Below, piece after piece: positions 34,626 through 47,310 of a DNA stretch of 64,000 bases (its first letter is position 1; each line of letters opens with the position of its first letter). The notes beneath the pieces are model-generated. The model was not told the origin of the DNA and did not search any database. It saw nothing but the letters and a program-made list of their open reading frames with translations. Source of the stretch: Rhododendron vialii (taxonomy: Eukaryota > Streptophyta > Magnoliopsida > Ericales > Ericaceae); assembly GCF_030253575.1 (NCBI RefSeq), contig NC_080559.1, forward strand, positions 27,120,501-27,184,500, given 5' to 3'. A program made the position numbers and the translations under genes.

Positions 34626-35907
34626 TATTTTAGTTATTTTTTTGACAAATTAGATCATCCTAATTATATTAATACGAAAATAAAGTACACCTGAAACAAC
34701 CAAACAAAATACCACAAACATCTGAGTTATAAGTAAAAAAAAAAAAAGTACTACCAGTTACAGCAAGCACTGCCTCTGCAGAAATGAAAACCCATCTCCT
34801 CACCGCCACCGGATCCCCTGTTGGACTCACATCCGGACAAGCGCCTGTCCGAGTCTCTCTCGGTCGTTGATTTTACAAATCAACGGTTGAGATGAGCCGA
34901 GCACCTTTTGCTCCAAAACGATGTTGTTTTTGAGCAAAACGTGTTCGGTTCATTTCAGCCGTTAATTTACGAAATCAACGGTCAAAAAGAGTGAAACAAG
35001 CGGGTCAGACATGGGGAGTCGGATAGGGGATCTAGACTCCCTCATCACCGATATTTTCTACACTAGAGGGACCCAATCAACAGTGGTGTACTGTACCCCA
35101 CCTAATCTCATTTACTCTTATTAGAGCAGGAGATGCCCCCAATATCAAAAAATCGAAAGTTCAACTCAATAAAGAAACCTACGTGTGATTTTTTTTTTCC
35201 TTTCTTTCCCCATAACTCAAGTATTTAGGCCAGTATACACGTACTTCAATTAATTTTGGGACTCAATCTCACCGTCTATTTGCCAGTTGCGAACTTGCGA
35301 TGAGCCCAATTAAAGACGAAGCTCCGTATGGACTATGGAGAGCAAAGATTCATGTAATCTAGTACCATGTCAAACGTTAATCCTATAATTCATTTTCCCA
35401 TCTCAAAATATGAACTATGGAGAGCAACCTTTAAAAATCAAAATACTTTTAAGGAGTATATAGACTGAGGTTTATAATTTTTAAGGTAACAAATTACTAC
35501 ATGTTTGGTTTTAAAATGTGGAGTGATTTTCGCACTCAAATTATTAACTTTGGGAGTGCAAAAATAAATATCAATTTAATTTTCGCACTTCCCTTAGAAG
35601 TGAGGTTAATAATTTGTGGAGTACGAAAATCACTCCCAGTCCAAATTTGACAAGTAGATACTGGTACCAAAGACAAATTGAAACAGTGTCTCAAAAGGAC
35701 CATAGCAACAATAACTTCTCGCCACCAGCCACCTCCCCTAACTCAGAATAACTGACATTGAAGAAACAACCACCACATTTATTACCTCCTGCACCGGAAA
35801 GACAGAGGTGAAGGCCCCCCAACCCCTTTCATTGATTGTATTTCAATAGGCCAACTCTCATTTTCCTGCTTCCTCATCTTTCTTCACTCCCTTTCTTCCC
35901 CAATCCA

Positions 35908-38232
35908 ATGTCTGGAACTCCACTCCAATGGCTGCTTCTCTTCCTATCAACCCTTCTCACCATCAATCTTGCTCTCTGTTTACCCCAAAACCCATCACCC
36001 AGGAAGACTTACATTGTCCAAATGGACAAATCTCTGATGCCAGAAACCTTCACCGAGCATTTCCAGTGGTATTCCTCAATGATCAAATCAGTAGTCACTG
36101 AGCCAGAAAAACAAGATGCCAAAGATGATGAGAAGATCATCTATACTTACCAGACTGCTTTTCATGGCCTGGCTGCACAGCTCAGTGAAGAAGAAGCAGA
36201 GAGGCTGGAGAAACTTGATGGTGTGATGGCCATATTTCCCGAGACCAAGTACGAGCTGCACACCACGAGGAGTCCCCTTTTCCTTGGGCTAGAACCACAA
36301 AAAAGCACAAATATCTGGTCAGATAGCACCGCCGATCACGACGTGATAGTCGGAGTGCTCGACACCGGGATATGGCCGGAAAGCCAAAGCTTCAACGACA
36401 GTGGGATGACACCAGTTCCAGCTCACTGGAAAGGAGCTTGTGAAACAGGACGAGCCTTCACCAAGAGCAACTGCAACAAAAAAGTCGTGGGCGCTAGAGT
36501 CTTCTACCGGGGGTACGAGGCTTCCACCGGCAAAATCAACGAGAAAGACGAGTACAAATCGCCGCGCGATCAAGACGGCCACGGTACCCACACGGCGGCG
36601 ACCGTGGCCGGATCCCCTGTTCGCGGCGCAAATCTCTTGGGGTACGCTTACGGGACGGCCAGAGGGATGGCCCCGGGTGCTAGGATCGCCGCTTACAAAG
36701 TCTGCTGGACGGGTGGCTGTTTCAGCTCCGATATTCTCTCCGCTGTGGATCGAGCGGTGGCAGACGGGGTAAACGTCTTGTCCATCTCTCTTGGCGGCGG
36801 AGTGTCGCCGTATTATCGTGATAGCTTGTCCATAGCCTCCTTTGGGGCAATGGAGAGGGGGGTTTTCATTTCGTGTTCGGCGGGAAATGGGGGGCCTGAT
36901 CCTATCAGTTTAACAAATGTATCGCCGTGGATTACCACGGTTGGAGCTAGCACAATGGATAGGGAGTTTCCATCTAGTGTTAAGCTTGGGACTGGGAAAA
37001 TTATATCAGGAGTTTCCCTATATAAAGGGAGGAGAAACCTGTCGAAAGAAAAGCTGTACCCACTGGTTTACACTGGAAGCAATTCGAGCAGTCCCGATCC
37101 TAGTTCCTTGTGTTTAGAAGGAACTCTAGATCATAGGAAAGTAGCTGGAAAAATCGTTATCTGCGATCGAGGTATTAATCCTAGAGTTCAGAAGGGACAG
37201 GTGGTGAAAGACGCAGGTGGGATAGGTATGATACTGTCAAACACGGCAGCAAACGGAGAGGAGCTGGTGGCGGACGCCCACCTCCTTCCGGCTGTGGGGG
37301 TGGGAGAAAGGGCGGGGAAAATGATCAAGCAGTACGCGTTGACAAATCCGAAGGCGACTGCAACCCTCGCATTCATGGGGACTAAATTGGGGATACGCCC
37401 GTCTCCAGTGGTGGCGGCGTTTTCATCCAGAGGGCCTAATTTCTTGACGCTGGAGATTCTGAAGCCGGACATGGTGGCCCCCGGGGTGAACATTCTCGCG
37501 GCCTGGACCGGCGAAGTGGGCCCGTCAAGTTTGCAGACGGATCACCGTCGAGTTAAGTTCAATATACTGTCCGGAACGTCCATGTCGTGCCCGCACGTGA
37601 GCGGTGTCGCTGCATTGCTCAAGGCCAGGCATCCGGAATGGAGTCCGGCAGCCATCAAATCAGCGCTCATGACTACTGCTTATGTCCATGATAATATGTA
37701 CAAGTCTCTGGTAGATGCAGCAACAGGTGCACCTTCCAACCCGTATGACCACGGTGCGGGTCACATACATCCGGCAAAAGCACTTGATCCAGGTTTGGTT
37801 TATGACAATGGGGCACAGGAATATTTTGAATTCTTGTGCACGCAAGCCTTAACCTCAGGCCAGCTGGATGTTTTTGCCAAGTTCTCCAACAGAAAGTGCC
37901 GGAAAACGCTTGCAAATCCGGGGGATTTGAACTACCCAGCTCTTTCAGCTGTGTTCCCGGAAACCCGTAATGTCACGGCTGTGACCCTTCATAGAACTGT
38001 CACTAATGTTGGGCCACCTGTTTCCACTTACCATGTGATAGTTTCGCAGTTTAAAGGAGTTTTCATCAAGGTTGAGCCAGCAGTGCTGAAGTTCAACAGC
38101 AAAGACCAGAAACTATCCTATAAGGTCACATTCACTACAAAGTCTCGACAAACTACGCCGGAGTTTGGAAGTCTGATTTGGAAAGATGCGTTGTACAGGG
38201 TGAGAAGCCCGATAGCGATTACATGGCTGTAA
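35908..38232 (+). CDS. SBT1.3: Subtilisin-like serine protease SBT1.3-type, single exon
   Basis: Secreted plant subtilase (S8A), acting in the apoplast. 774 aa from the ATG giving MSGTPLQW; the frame extends upstream only to a TTG at 35836, with no earlier ATG. Order: signal peptide (residues 1-25, LLLFLSTLLTINLALCLP); inhibitor I9 prodomain (about 34-119, starting KTYIVQMDKS); catalytic domain with Asp152 (VLDTGIWPES), His225 (DGHGTHTAATVAG), oxyanion Asn327 (SAGNGGP) and Ser558 (GTSMSCPHVSG). A PA domain is inserted between the Asn and Ser (about 370-490), and a fibronectin III-like C-terminus ends PIAITWL. All catalytic residues are present and the length is typical. Intronless, as most SBT1 genes. 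Placement next to OMA1 and the AHG1-like gene matches the Arabidopsis SBT1.3 neighbourhood and supports this subfamily call. Confidence 0.93.
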   Translation: MSGTPLQWLLLFLSTLLTINLALCLPQNPSPRKTYIVQMDKSLMPETFTEHFQWYSSMIKSVVTEPEKQDAKDDEKIIYTYQTAFHGLAAQLSEEEAERLEKLDGVMAIFPETKYELHTTRSPLFLGLEPQKSTNIWSDSTADHDVIVGVLDTGIWPESQSFNDSGMTPVPAHWKGACETGRAFTKSNCNKKVVGARVFYRGYEASTGKINEKDEYKSPRDQDGHGTHTAATVAGSPVRGANLLGYAYGTARGMAPGARIAAYKVCWTGGCFSSDILSAVDRAVADGVNVLSISLGGGVSPYYRDSLSIASFGAMERGVFISCSAGNGGPDPISLTNVSPWITTVGASTMDREFPSSVKLGTGKIISGVSLYKGRRNLSKEKLYPLVYTGSNSSSPDPSSLCLEGTLDHRKVAGKIVICDRGINPRVQKGQVVKDAGGIGMILSNTAANGEELVADAHLLPAVGVGERAGKMIKQYALTNPKATATLAFMGTKLGIRPSPVVAAFSSRGPNFLTLEILKPDMVAPGVNILAAWTGEVGPSSLQTDHRRVKFNILSGTSMSCPHVSGVAALLKARHPEWSPAAIKSALMTTAYVHDNMYKSLVDAATGAPSNPYDHGAGHIHPAKALDPGLVYDNGAQEYFEFLCTQALTSGQLDVFAKFSNRKCRKTLANPGDLNYPALSAVFPETRNVTAVTLHRTVTNVGPPVSTYHVIVSQFKGVFIKVEPAVLKFNSKDQKLSYKVTFTTKSRQTTPEFGSLIWKDALYRVRSPIAITWL

Positions 38233-39652
38233 CCGATATGATTTATGTTGCACTGTGTTAGAACATGAATCTGGATGGGTGCTACAATAACAAAGAAACC
38301 TTCAAAAAGCCCCAAGGCTAGTAGTTTTTGATTGCATGATCGAAATGCTCTCCTTCGTTTGTTTCTTGTACTCGTATTGCTAGTTTTTCTTGTACTCTGT
38401 ATTACTAGTTTTCGGAGAAAATAAAACTACAAAGAACTGCTTTTCATTTTCTGTTGAATTCAGTCTCAATTCACACAAGGTTGTTTCACCACACACACAC
38501 ATCATATTGTTACTCCAGGGCAACTATGACACCCTACAGAGGACTCTAACCTCAATTCCATAACAAGAAGGTTACCACATTTGTGCAAACGAGAAGGTTC
38601 AATAATTCCAAACATCACCTCCAGTGGCCTCATGGAGATGTAATCTTCCTATGATGCTGGCTAAAGGAATCAAGGACAAAAAGCTAAGGATCCTACCACA
38701 TATAGCATATATAGCTGGTGGAGTGGTAAGTGTTCCATGAGCCTTCTAATGTGTGTAATACCCAATGCCAGGATATTCCTATGATGGAACATTGTAACTT
38801 ACAACATCTTATCTACATCAACATCCTTGCAATGGCTCATCCATCCCTTCCATTATATGAAAGATGTAGACAGAAATGCAAGTCTCTCAACTCTCTAAGT
38901 TTGGGAAAATTTCAAAATACCCCTAACCTTTACTCTAAATTTCAATTAGACTCCGAACCTTTAAAAAAAATCAATTTTACTCCCAACTTATCTTCTGTTA
39001 ATCAAAACGTCCCCTTCCGTCCAAATGACTAATGGATTTCGTTAAAGGCTCTGTTAAATAGCGTCCCGATCGAATTTTGATGATCTGAGTCGCTCAATGT
39101 GATCAGAACGTGATTTTAAGGGTATCCAATAAGAAATTAGCAAAAAAAATAACAGGGAAGGGCTTGATTTGAGCAGTTTCTTATTGAACTGTTCAATAAA
39201 AAACTATTCAGATGAAGTCCTTATCGGTCATTTTTTTTGGTGATTTCTCGCAAGTACTTTTAAAATCATGTTCTGATCACATTGCACGGTTCGAATCAGC
39301 GAAATTCAATCGAAAAAAAAAAGATGCGGACGAAAGTAAAATCCGAACTTCCTCACTTGAACAAAATCCGAAAAAATGATTCCCAGTAATGCTACATACA
39401 TACCCGGAAAAAAGACTCTAGAGATTGAGAGTGATAGGCTGACATCACCCAGCTGCGTGGGACCCGTCTACTATAAAACTTTGTTTCCTTTCTTCTCTGG
39501 GCGCTCCCACATTAATTTCCTCTCTCTCTCTTCTCTTTTTTATTCCCTTTTTTTTTTATCCACCTTTTTTATTTCCTTTATTATAGTAAAAATATCTCTT
39601 CTCTTCTCTTTTTGCTATCCTCTCCCTCTCTCTCGGAAGCATAACTTCAAAC
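38233..39652. other. SBT1.3 3' flank and intergenic
   Basis: No gene. 38890-39370 looks like an old transposon: its two ends carry related A-rich wording about ACCCCTAACCTTT and CGAACTTCCTC, but no TSD was found. The last 150 bp before 39652 are a CT-rich tract. Confidence 0.4.
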
Positions 39653-40753
39653 AATAAGTCTACACACCAGGAAATCAGCCCATGCCCTAACCCTGGATAG
39701 CCCAAAACGACGTCGTTTTGGGCGTCCTTAAATAAATAAAAAATAAAAAAAACCAAATTGCTGAAATTTTGAATCGGCCTTTCTACCATCGCGCGAAAAC
39801 AGAACATGGAGATATCAGAGGAGGAGGAGGAGCAGCCCGACCACCAACCTCACCTCCACCACTTTCGTCCACCAGCCTCACCACCACCACCGGTGGCCAC
39901 CAGTGTAACCTCCACTCCGACGATCATGAGCACCACCGGCGATCGACTCGTTGCGAAAACCGACACACCCGCGACATCAAATCCACCGCCAAGGTCTTTC
40001 TTTCTCCCTCTCTCATATTTATATATCTGTTGGTCCTAAATTCGATTTGGGTTCTGACTTCAGTGTTGGTGGGGGCAAATGACGGAAGTAAAGGGTGGTT
40101 AACTCCTATCATGAATTGATAACTTATTGCTTATGAGGGGTGGGGGTTTTATCCCTCTAAATAATGCAAAATGTCAGGGTAAATCTGTATTAGGGTTCTA
40201 AATTTTGCCCCAGTTTACGGATTTGGTCCTTGTTCATTAATTACTTGAAGTCTTGAACATTTGAGTTCTCAACCTAGGATGCTTTTTAGCAACGTATATG
40301 GGATGAAGGATAGCTTAAGAGGACAAATAAATTATGTTCATTCTATACTCTTTACCTAGTGGAAGGCCAATAACATGTTATCAGGGGAAAAAAAGGACTT
40401 GTGAACTGAAGACAAAAAAGAGAAAGCACAGCTTTCGTTGTTGGCCTTTTTATAGAGATCTCCTCTCTTTTTCATTCTTACTGAGCTAACTAGCACGGTA
40501 AAGTGTCAAGAAGTAAGTGGAACTGTTTGGAATTTGTCTTGGAAACGGTTTCTTGATTGACATTTGGAGCTACACTAACATGAATTGATTGTTCATATGC
40601 ATATACCCACTGGATTGATATTGTGGTTTGCCAAGATAAGCTCATGTCATAATTTTGGGATAGTGGCTTTTACACTTGATATTTGGCATGCAATGATATT
40701 GCAGTTTGCCGAGATAAGCTCATGTCATAATATTTTTATTCTTGAACATGCAG

Positions 40754-42353
40754 GTTTCTGTTGCCATCACCAATATCTTTGATGTTGCCAGAGTTCGTTC
40801 CGTGAAAAGAGTCCACACTAAAGTTCGAATCAAGTACGATAACTCGTCATCGACAATTGAAGCACGTCGACATGACAACATGTGCAATCTCTTTAATGAG
40901 GTTGCCGATTTGACGGAAGATAGTCAAGAGAAATATGATAAGGTGATGACACGGTTATTTGAGCTAAAAAGAGAGTTGATTGAATCTTCGATTGTTTGTG
41001 AAAGTAATATGACTTCTGGTACTCCTAATAATTCCTTTTCAATAGGAGATGAAATTCTACCCTCTAAAGAGAGCATGAACATACTTGACCCGGTACAACT
41101 TCGTCGAAAAGGGAGACCGCCAACCAAAAGGAAAGAAGGCTTTGTCGAAAAAGTTGTTAAGAAGAAAAAAGAAACACAAAAGAAGACATTGTCGAAGGAA
41201 AAACCCAAGGTATAAGTTCATGTAAAATTTGAAATTATTTGTATTGCTAATTTCATGTTTTCTATTGAACTTTTTATACTTATGTTCCATGTAAACTATT
41301 TTTTAGGAGTTTGAGACACAAGAGAGGTTGGAACACAATAATTGTCAATTTCAGGAGGTTGGGATACAAGAGAGTGTGATCAATATTAATGTAATATTTT
41401 CTTTTTTTTTTTGTATAATTAATTTGTTTTTGCTCTACTTGTTTATTTTTTTATGTTATGTTTCATGTTAAATTATTGGTGATGTTGTTGGGCAGAGTTA
41501 CCCAAGCTACATGGGGCAGTTAATGTGGCCAAATATGATGTCTCATAATACGCGGCCAAATATGGCACAAGGCGGCGTCCTCCCCTTAGTTGCAGGAACC
41601 TTCAACTATGCCCACGTTTCTTCGACGGAAACGTGTTTTCACGTTCCCGGCGAAGGAAACTCCAAGAAACCCGTCCCAATAACGACGGAAACTCGTTCCT
41701 TACCTATATGGAAACTTACACCCAAAAAACGGTTGAGAGACTTATGATTCAAGTTGCAATTGGTACCTTTAAAGTTGTTTTGATCTTGTTGGTAAGCACA
41801 TCTGATATTAACCTTCTAGATTCATATTAATGCCCGTAACTTTTACGCCTACTTAATATGCACAAGAGCTCTATTGTGTAATCATGTGCTACAATAAAAA
41901 TGTTGAAATATAAATAGTAACTTATAATTTTAATAGTAATATTTTATGTGGTAGAATAATAATTTTATATTGACATTTAACAATATAAAATTTCAAAATA
42001 TATGTATAATTTTAATAATTTTTCCTAACCGCTCTCAATGGCGCTCCCACACTTCTGTGATCATCCGCTCTCCCGTCCCCGGCCCCGCCCCCGCTCCGGC
42101 TCCCGCTCCCGTCCTCGCTCCCGCTTCGTGTAACTAAGGTCCTTCCATTTTCTTCAAGTTTATGCCCAACCGGAACAAGTTTTAACCAATTTATATACAA
42201 GTTTCCAAGTTCACAAAGCACCATGCCAAGTTTTACCAGTACTCAAGTTTGGGGAAGAGGACAATCAAGTTTTTGGGGAGATCAACGTCAACGTTGGGAA
42301 GGAGCACAATCAAGTTTTATGGAAAGTCAAGAGCAAGGGTGGGGAGGAGCATA
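40754..42353 (+). pseudogene. FAR1-related (FRS/MULE transposase-like) C-terminal remnant
   Basis: Exons by frame and splice sites: 40754-41209, 41307-41390 and one from 41496. The first reads from VSVAITNIFDVARVRS to the family's usual C-terminal block CNLFNEVADLTEDSQEKYDKV followed by LDPVQLRRKGRPPTKRKEGF. The third begins SYPSYMGQLMWPNMM. A later piece, MPSFTSTQVWGRGQSSF (42222-42353), looks like the true C-terminal end, separated by about 450 bp of probable insertion. The FAR1 DNA-binding domain, MULE transposase core and SWIM zinc finger are all missing. Upstream, 39806-39988 is an open Pro/His-rich stretch starting MEISEEEEEQPDHQ, with a plausible donor; it may be the first exon of a chimeric transcript. 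Confidence 0.6.
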
Positions 42354-42872
42354 ATAAAGTATTTCAAAAATGTTGAATGCGAATGATAACAGCGAATAGT
42401 AGAAGACTTGCTTATTGATATAGGGAGTTTCTTGTATTCTGTTAGAAACTAATTTATGGTAATTCTCTCATTCATGTTTTGTGGTGAAGTGAAAATTATG
42501 TGGTGTTTCTATCATTTTGTTTAATGAAAAAGGTGTCACATTCAATGTTGGTAACAGTTGTGTATGCATTTCAGTTTTGAGTTTCAATGTTGGTAACAAT
42601 TACTTCAAAAGTAGGTGTTGGAAATTGAGTTTCAGTTTGGAGTTTCTGGACTGGTGGAGTTTGAGTTTCTAGAATGTCCTTGTGTCGTGTCCGTTTTCGT
42701 GTCGGACACGGTTCGTGTCCTAGTTTTTGAAAAATAATGTGAAACATTGGTGACAAGTGAAATTTGATCCTAATAATAATGGAGAGTAGTTCACTTGGTT
42801 GTTCTATGGAAATAATGAATATGTATTGTTATTTTCATTGGTCAGGACATTGATGAATCTGTAATAGTATTA

Positions 42873-43329
42873 GAGCATCCACAATGTAATAAGCAAATTG
42901 GTATGGATAAGCAAACTTAACAACAATGTTAAAAAAATACCTCACATTGTAATAAGCAAAGTTACAAGTCTTTTAGCAAATAACCAAATTCCACCCATCC
43001 CATAACCAAACTTAACAACTTTTACCAATAACCAAAACTTAATAACCAAACCCAATAACCAAATTCAAAACTAAAAAATTAAAAAACACCTCACATTAGA
43101 ATTGTCTCATCAAGACGAATAATTTGGTGTGGTCGGGTGTATGATTGGAACTTGTTTGCAATTGGACATAGGTGCATTGCATATTGTGGGGTTTTTTTTT
43201 TATAGGGATACAAAAATAACCAATGTGGAGGTCAAGTTTGTTAAGTTTGATTATGAACTAAATGGATAATCAAATGCTGACGTGACACATTTTGATTATC
43301 GATTTTGATTATTCCCATTGCGGATGCTC
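42873..43329. mobile_element. PIF/Harbinger-type MITE nested in the MULE
   Basis: 457 bp with ends GAGCATCCACAATG and CATTGCGGATGCTC, flanked by the 3-bp target TTA on both sides (42870-42872 and 43330-43332), the Harbinger/Tourist signature. AT-rich, repeats AACCAAA wording, no ORF. Confidence 0.75.
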
Positions 43330-44339
43330 TTAGCATTACGACTGCTTTGTTGAACCTGTGAATGTTGTAAGGTTGCAATGTGTTGGATTATATTGGATGA
43401 ATGCAATTTATATTAGTCAAACGTATTGTATTGTATCCGTATCGTATCCATATCCGTATCGTATCTTGAAAGATGTTTTGTGTCGTATCCATATTGAGTT
43501 TCATTTTTAGTTTCTGGAGTGCTAGAAATTGAGTTTATGGAATATCCTTGTTTCGTGTCCGTTTTCGTATCGGACACGTGTCAGACGCTGCTCCTTTTTC
43601 TCCTCGTCATCAAAAAGTTAGGATTTCAAACTTAAGTATTTTTGTTACCTCTTGGCCTTCTTTTTCAACAACATACACACCAATGCAGGTGTCTAAATGT
43701 AATTAGCATATGCAGGAAAGTATAGGTCAAAGCAGTTTGGCTTGCTGTTACATTTTCAGCATAAGTTGCTCATTACCGTAGCTACAAAATATTTCATGCT
43801 GATCTTGTAGTTTCTATGAGGCTAAGTTGTTTGCCAAGTTCATGATAATGCCTAGAGCTGGCAAAAGGGGACACGACGTAGTTTCTAGTAAAATTTGGGC
43901 AGCACCTCCCCTATTTTTATCCTAACCCGACGTCTTGCGTCTCGTTTAGTACAACAACAACATGTTACGCACAAGCCCACACTGGGCATTTATCATCCTA
44001 ATGACCATTCACAAAGCCAAAGTCATAAAATCATCAAGCACATTCAAGTTTAAAGTTTTGAAACAACAAAGAAAACCAAACATTGTCTTCAGAAAACCAC
44101 GAAAGCAACAAAAAATAAATAGAGCAAACTCTGGCATTCACTAGAATGATGAGCGTAATACATAGTCTTCCAGATACAAAAACCATTATATGGGCATTAC
44201 ATTTATCCTCTCCCTTAAGCTGCGAGCAAAAAATAAAAATAAAAATAAAAATAACTACTATCACCACCCTCACTATCATCGTCCTCATGCTCCCGGCTTC
44301 CTCCTCCTCCTCACTACCCGTCTCCTCTTCGTCCTCATC

Positions 44340-44481
44340 CTCGTCATCGTCGGCATCGACACTGGAAGATGTTTGAAGCATCATTAGGATGTTCACAGTA
44401 ATAGCTACAACATGAATGGGTTGTGGCATGATACGGGTCTTCTTGTTGTCCCTCGCCGCGTTTTTCAGCCAATTCCAGCAC
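44340..44481 (-). pseudogene. Histone H2A-derived fragment inside the MULE
   Basis: On the minus strand an intron-like TTTTAACAG acceptor precedes 44481. The sequence then encodes VLELA, a one-base insertion (GCTGAAAAACGCG), and continues in the next frame as NAARDNKKTRIMP. This is the histone-fold block of plant H2A (VLELAGNAARDNKKTRI), and plant H2A genes commonly have an intron at this point. After PQPIHVVA (for the family's PRHIQLAV) similarity fades into an acidic Asp/Glu run. Frameshifted and incomplete, so not functional as H2A. Confidence 0.65.
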
Positions 44482-44602
44482 CTGTTAAAACACACATCAA
44501 TTAGGCCATCTTCTTTGTAAACCACCTTGCTCAAATTCTGAAATAAGTTGATCAGCTTGCAAAATTAAACCTTGGGTAAATCTAATTTCCGCACACATTT
44601 AA

Positions 44603-44945
44603 ATGAGCAGTCATCTCAATAAGACCCTTGTCAAGAAAGCGAATCAGGTGGATGCACACAGACTCGACGTTGAAATGTCTGCCATGCTGAAAGAACAATT
44701 GGTTAATGTCTTTAGTCTAATGAAGGTATGTATCACATGGCTTATTTGGTTTTTCAATTGAAGAGGTTACTGGGATAGCTACAAGGAATTCAACTTGTTT
44801 CTCTTCTTTTCCTTGGGATTAGCCAGGATTTTTATTCCAATATGAACCAGAACTGGATGTTTTTTTTGAGTTTCTCATATGGTGGTTCTCCATTTGGGTT
44901 GATAAGCCTACTCCAGGGAATGCTCTTATGTATTCTATAGCTGCA
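44603..44945 (+). pseudogene. PEX2 (peroxin 2) gene fragment captured by the MULE
   Basis: Two exon pieces with intact splice sites. 44603-44725 encodes VDAHRLDVEMSAMLKEQ and LVNVFSLMK, then GTATGT. After a TTAG acceptor at 44822, 44823 onwards encodes PGFLFQYEPELDVFFEF, LIWWFSIWVDKPTPGNALM. This matches the N-terminal part of plant PEX2, a RING peroxin of the peroxisomal import machinery, almost residue for residue from memory. The TM-rich middle and the RING domain are absent. The intron is retained, so the capture was from DNA, not cDNA. Confidence 0.8.
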
Positions 44946-45911
44946 GTCTATACAATCCAATGTGCAACTATTTTTTCTACCAAATGAGAGACTATATATT
45001 CATTTGAAGCATTGTCTACAGAGGAGAATCAGATAGGCATTTCAAGTAAGTCTACCACACTTCTAATAGTCATTTAATTGCCTATTAACCTATAAAATAA
45101 AAAGCAAAGGGGTTAAATTTCACGCCCCTTGAACATCTTTCTTAATATTTAATCACTTGATCTTGCAGTTTATACAAAGGTAAATAAAAATACACAAACT
45201 CTCTGTAAATTCCCTTGGTCCTTGAAAAATCCCAAGAAAGTAGAAAACTTCAGTATATGATCGAAACTACATTATGAAATCATGTACAATTCTTATATTA
45301 GCAATACACACTGTGGTTCAATTTGGATTCAAAATCCTAACTTTCAATTGAAATCTCATCTTTCAATTCCAAGCAAAAACGAAATAAGGAAAAGCAAAGA
45401 TACAAAAAACCCTAACTTTCAATTGAGAGAGAAACGAACAAAATAACGAACAGAGATAGACCTTGGCGGTGTGTGGTCGCGTTGGAAGTCGTGAAGGCAA
45501 AAATTGCCACTGGTGGCGGCGGTGGAGGGAAGGTCGCCGGTGGTGGTCGCCGTGATGGTGTTGGTCTGGTCGTCGTCCTCCTCTCCTCCTCTCTCTCCCT
45601 TTTTCTCTCTCATCGTGCGCGTAGAACCAGATGAAGTATTTTGATCTTTTTTTTTTTTTTAGGGACGCCCAAAACGACGTCGTTTTGGGCTATCCAGGGT
45701 TGGGGCATGGGCTGGTTTCTTGGTGTGTAGACTTATTGATCAAAAGCATGAGAAGGAAACGACTCGCCCCGTTCTACTGAAGCCATCCACCTCTTTATTC
45801 CTCTTCTAAAGCTAGATCAGAGAGAAAATTACTTAAGAGTGCTGCATCAATCTCGTGGGCTACCTCGTTGCTTTACAGAATTTGTAATTTTGCTACAGTT
45901 CCTTGTTATAA

Positions 45912-46745
<834 letters not shown>

Positions 46746-47198
46746 TAAGAGCAAGTTTATCAGTAGTTTGGTAAAATTACTGGTAAACAGTGTATTTTTT
46801 CCATTTTACCTACTCATATATCTTTCAACGTTACATCAATACTATCTATTTAACCTATTCTCTATTAAAATATTATTACTTTTATTTTCCTTTTTTTCTT
46901 TTTTAGGAGAGAGTGAGAGTGAGAGAGAGAGAGAAAGTAAAAAAGAAATGGGAAGCCTGTGAACAGGGCTTCGGTAGATTTACCTCACCATTTCAACAAA
47001 GCCAATTTACCTCATCTTTTACCTCTTCTGCTGCTGCTTTCTTTTATGGGTTTTCCTTCTGTAAAATAGCAAAAAAGCCAATTTATCTCATCTGATATAC
47101 TTGCTCCAAGAGGAAAGGAACTATTCACAAGCTACTTAATATTTTATTATTTTATTTGTGAACTTCTCCCCTTTTGTTTCTTTATTTATTGAGAGATG

Positions 47199-47310
47199 CT
47201 ATAACCACACCTAAAATCACACACCTAAATGCACACTTTCACAAAACACAAGGGTCCCACACACACTGCGTGTGTTTTGTGAAAGTGTGTGTATTGGGTG
47301 TGGTTTTAGA
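47199..47310. mobile_element. Foldback MITE with perfect 19-bp inner stem
   Basis: Outer arms CTATAACCACACCTA / TGGGTGTGGTTTTAG. The inner stem CACACTTTCACAAAACACA at 47232-47250 pairs perfectly with 47271-47289 across a 20-base loop. No coding potential; TSD not resolved. Confidence 0.7.

Larger units (their letters stand above)
30611..35907. other. OMA1-SBT1.3 intergenic region
   Basis: No host gene found in 5.3 kb. It contains a hAT MITE, a foldback around 32063-32200, a long GA microsatellite and several SINE-like units (listed separately). The final 900 bp hold an AT-rich stretch and the SBT1.3 upstream region; no clear TATA box was identified there. Confidence 0.5.
39653..45737. mobile_element. 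Long-TIR element (probable MULE) with captured gene fragments, 6.1 kb
   Basis: The left end 39653-39728 and right end 45662-45737 are inverted copies of about 75 bp with only a few mismatches. They run AATAAGTCTACACACCA at the tip to GGGCGTCC inside, with the palindrome AAAACGACGTCGTTTT near the inner edge of each. Long TIRs and a FAR1-like gene remnant (FAR1/FHY3 genes descend from MULE transposases) point to Mutator. No exact TSD was found; the flanks share only TCAAA. Inside, from left: CT/Pro-rich subterminal sequence, FAR1-like C-terminal exons, a Harbinger MITE, an H2A-derived fragment (minus) and a PEX2 fragment (plus). No transposase core survives, so mobility would need help in trans. 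Confidence 0.7.

Noticed and set aside
35836..35907. 24-residue N-terminal extension of the subtilase
   Set aside because: It would start at TTG; the ATG at 35908 leads straight into a signal peptide.
44034..44534. 166-codon minus-strand ORF with an acidic run and a hydrophobic tail
   Set aside because: It crosses a frameshifted H2A fragment and 3'-flank-like DNA; not a gene in its own right.
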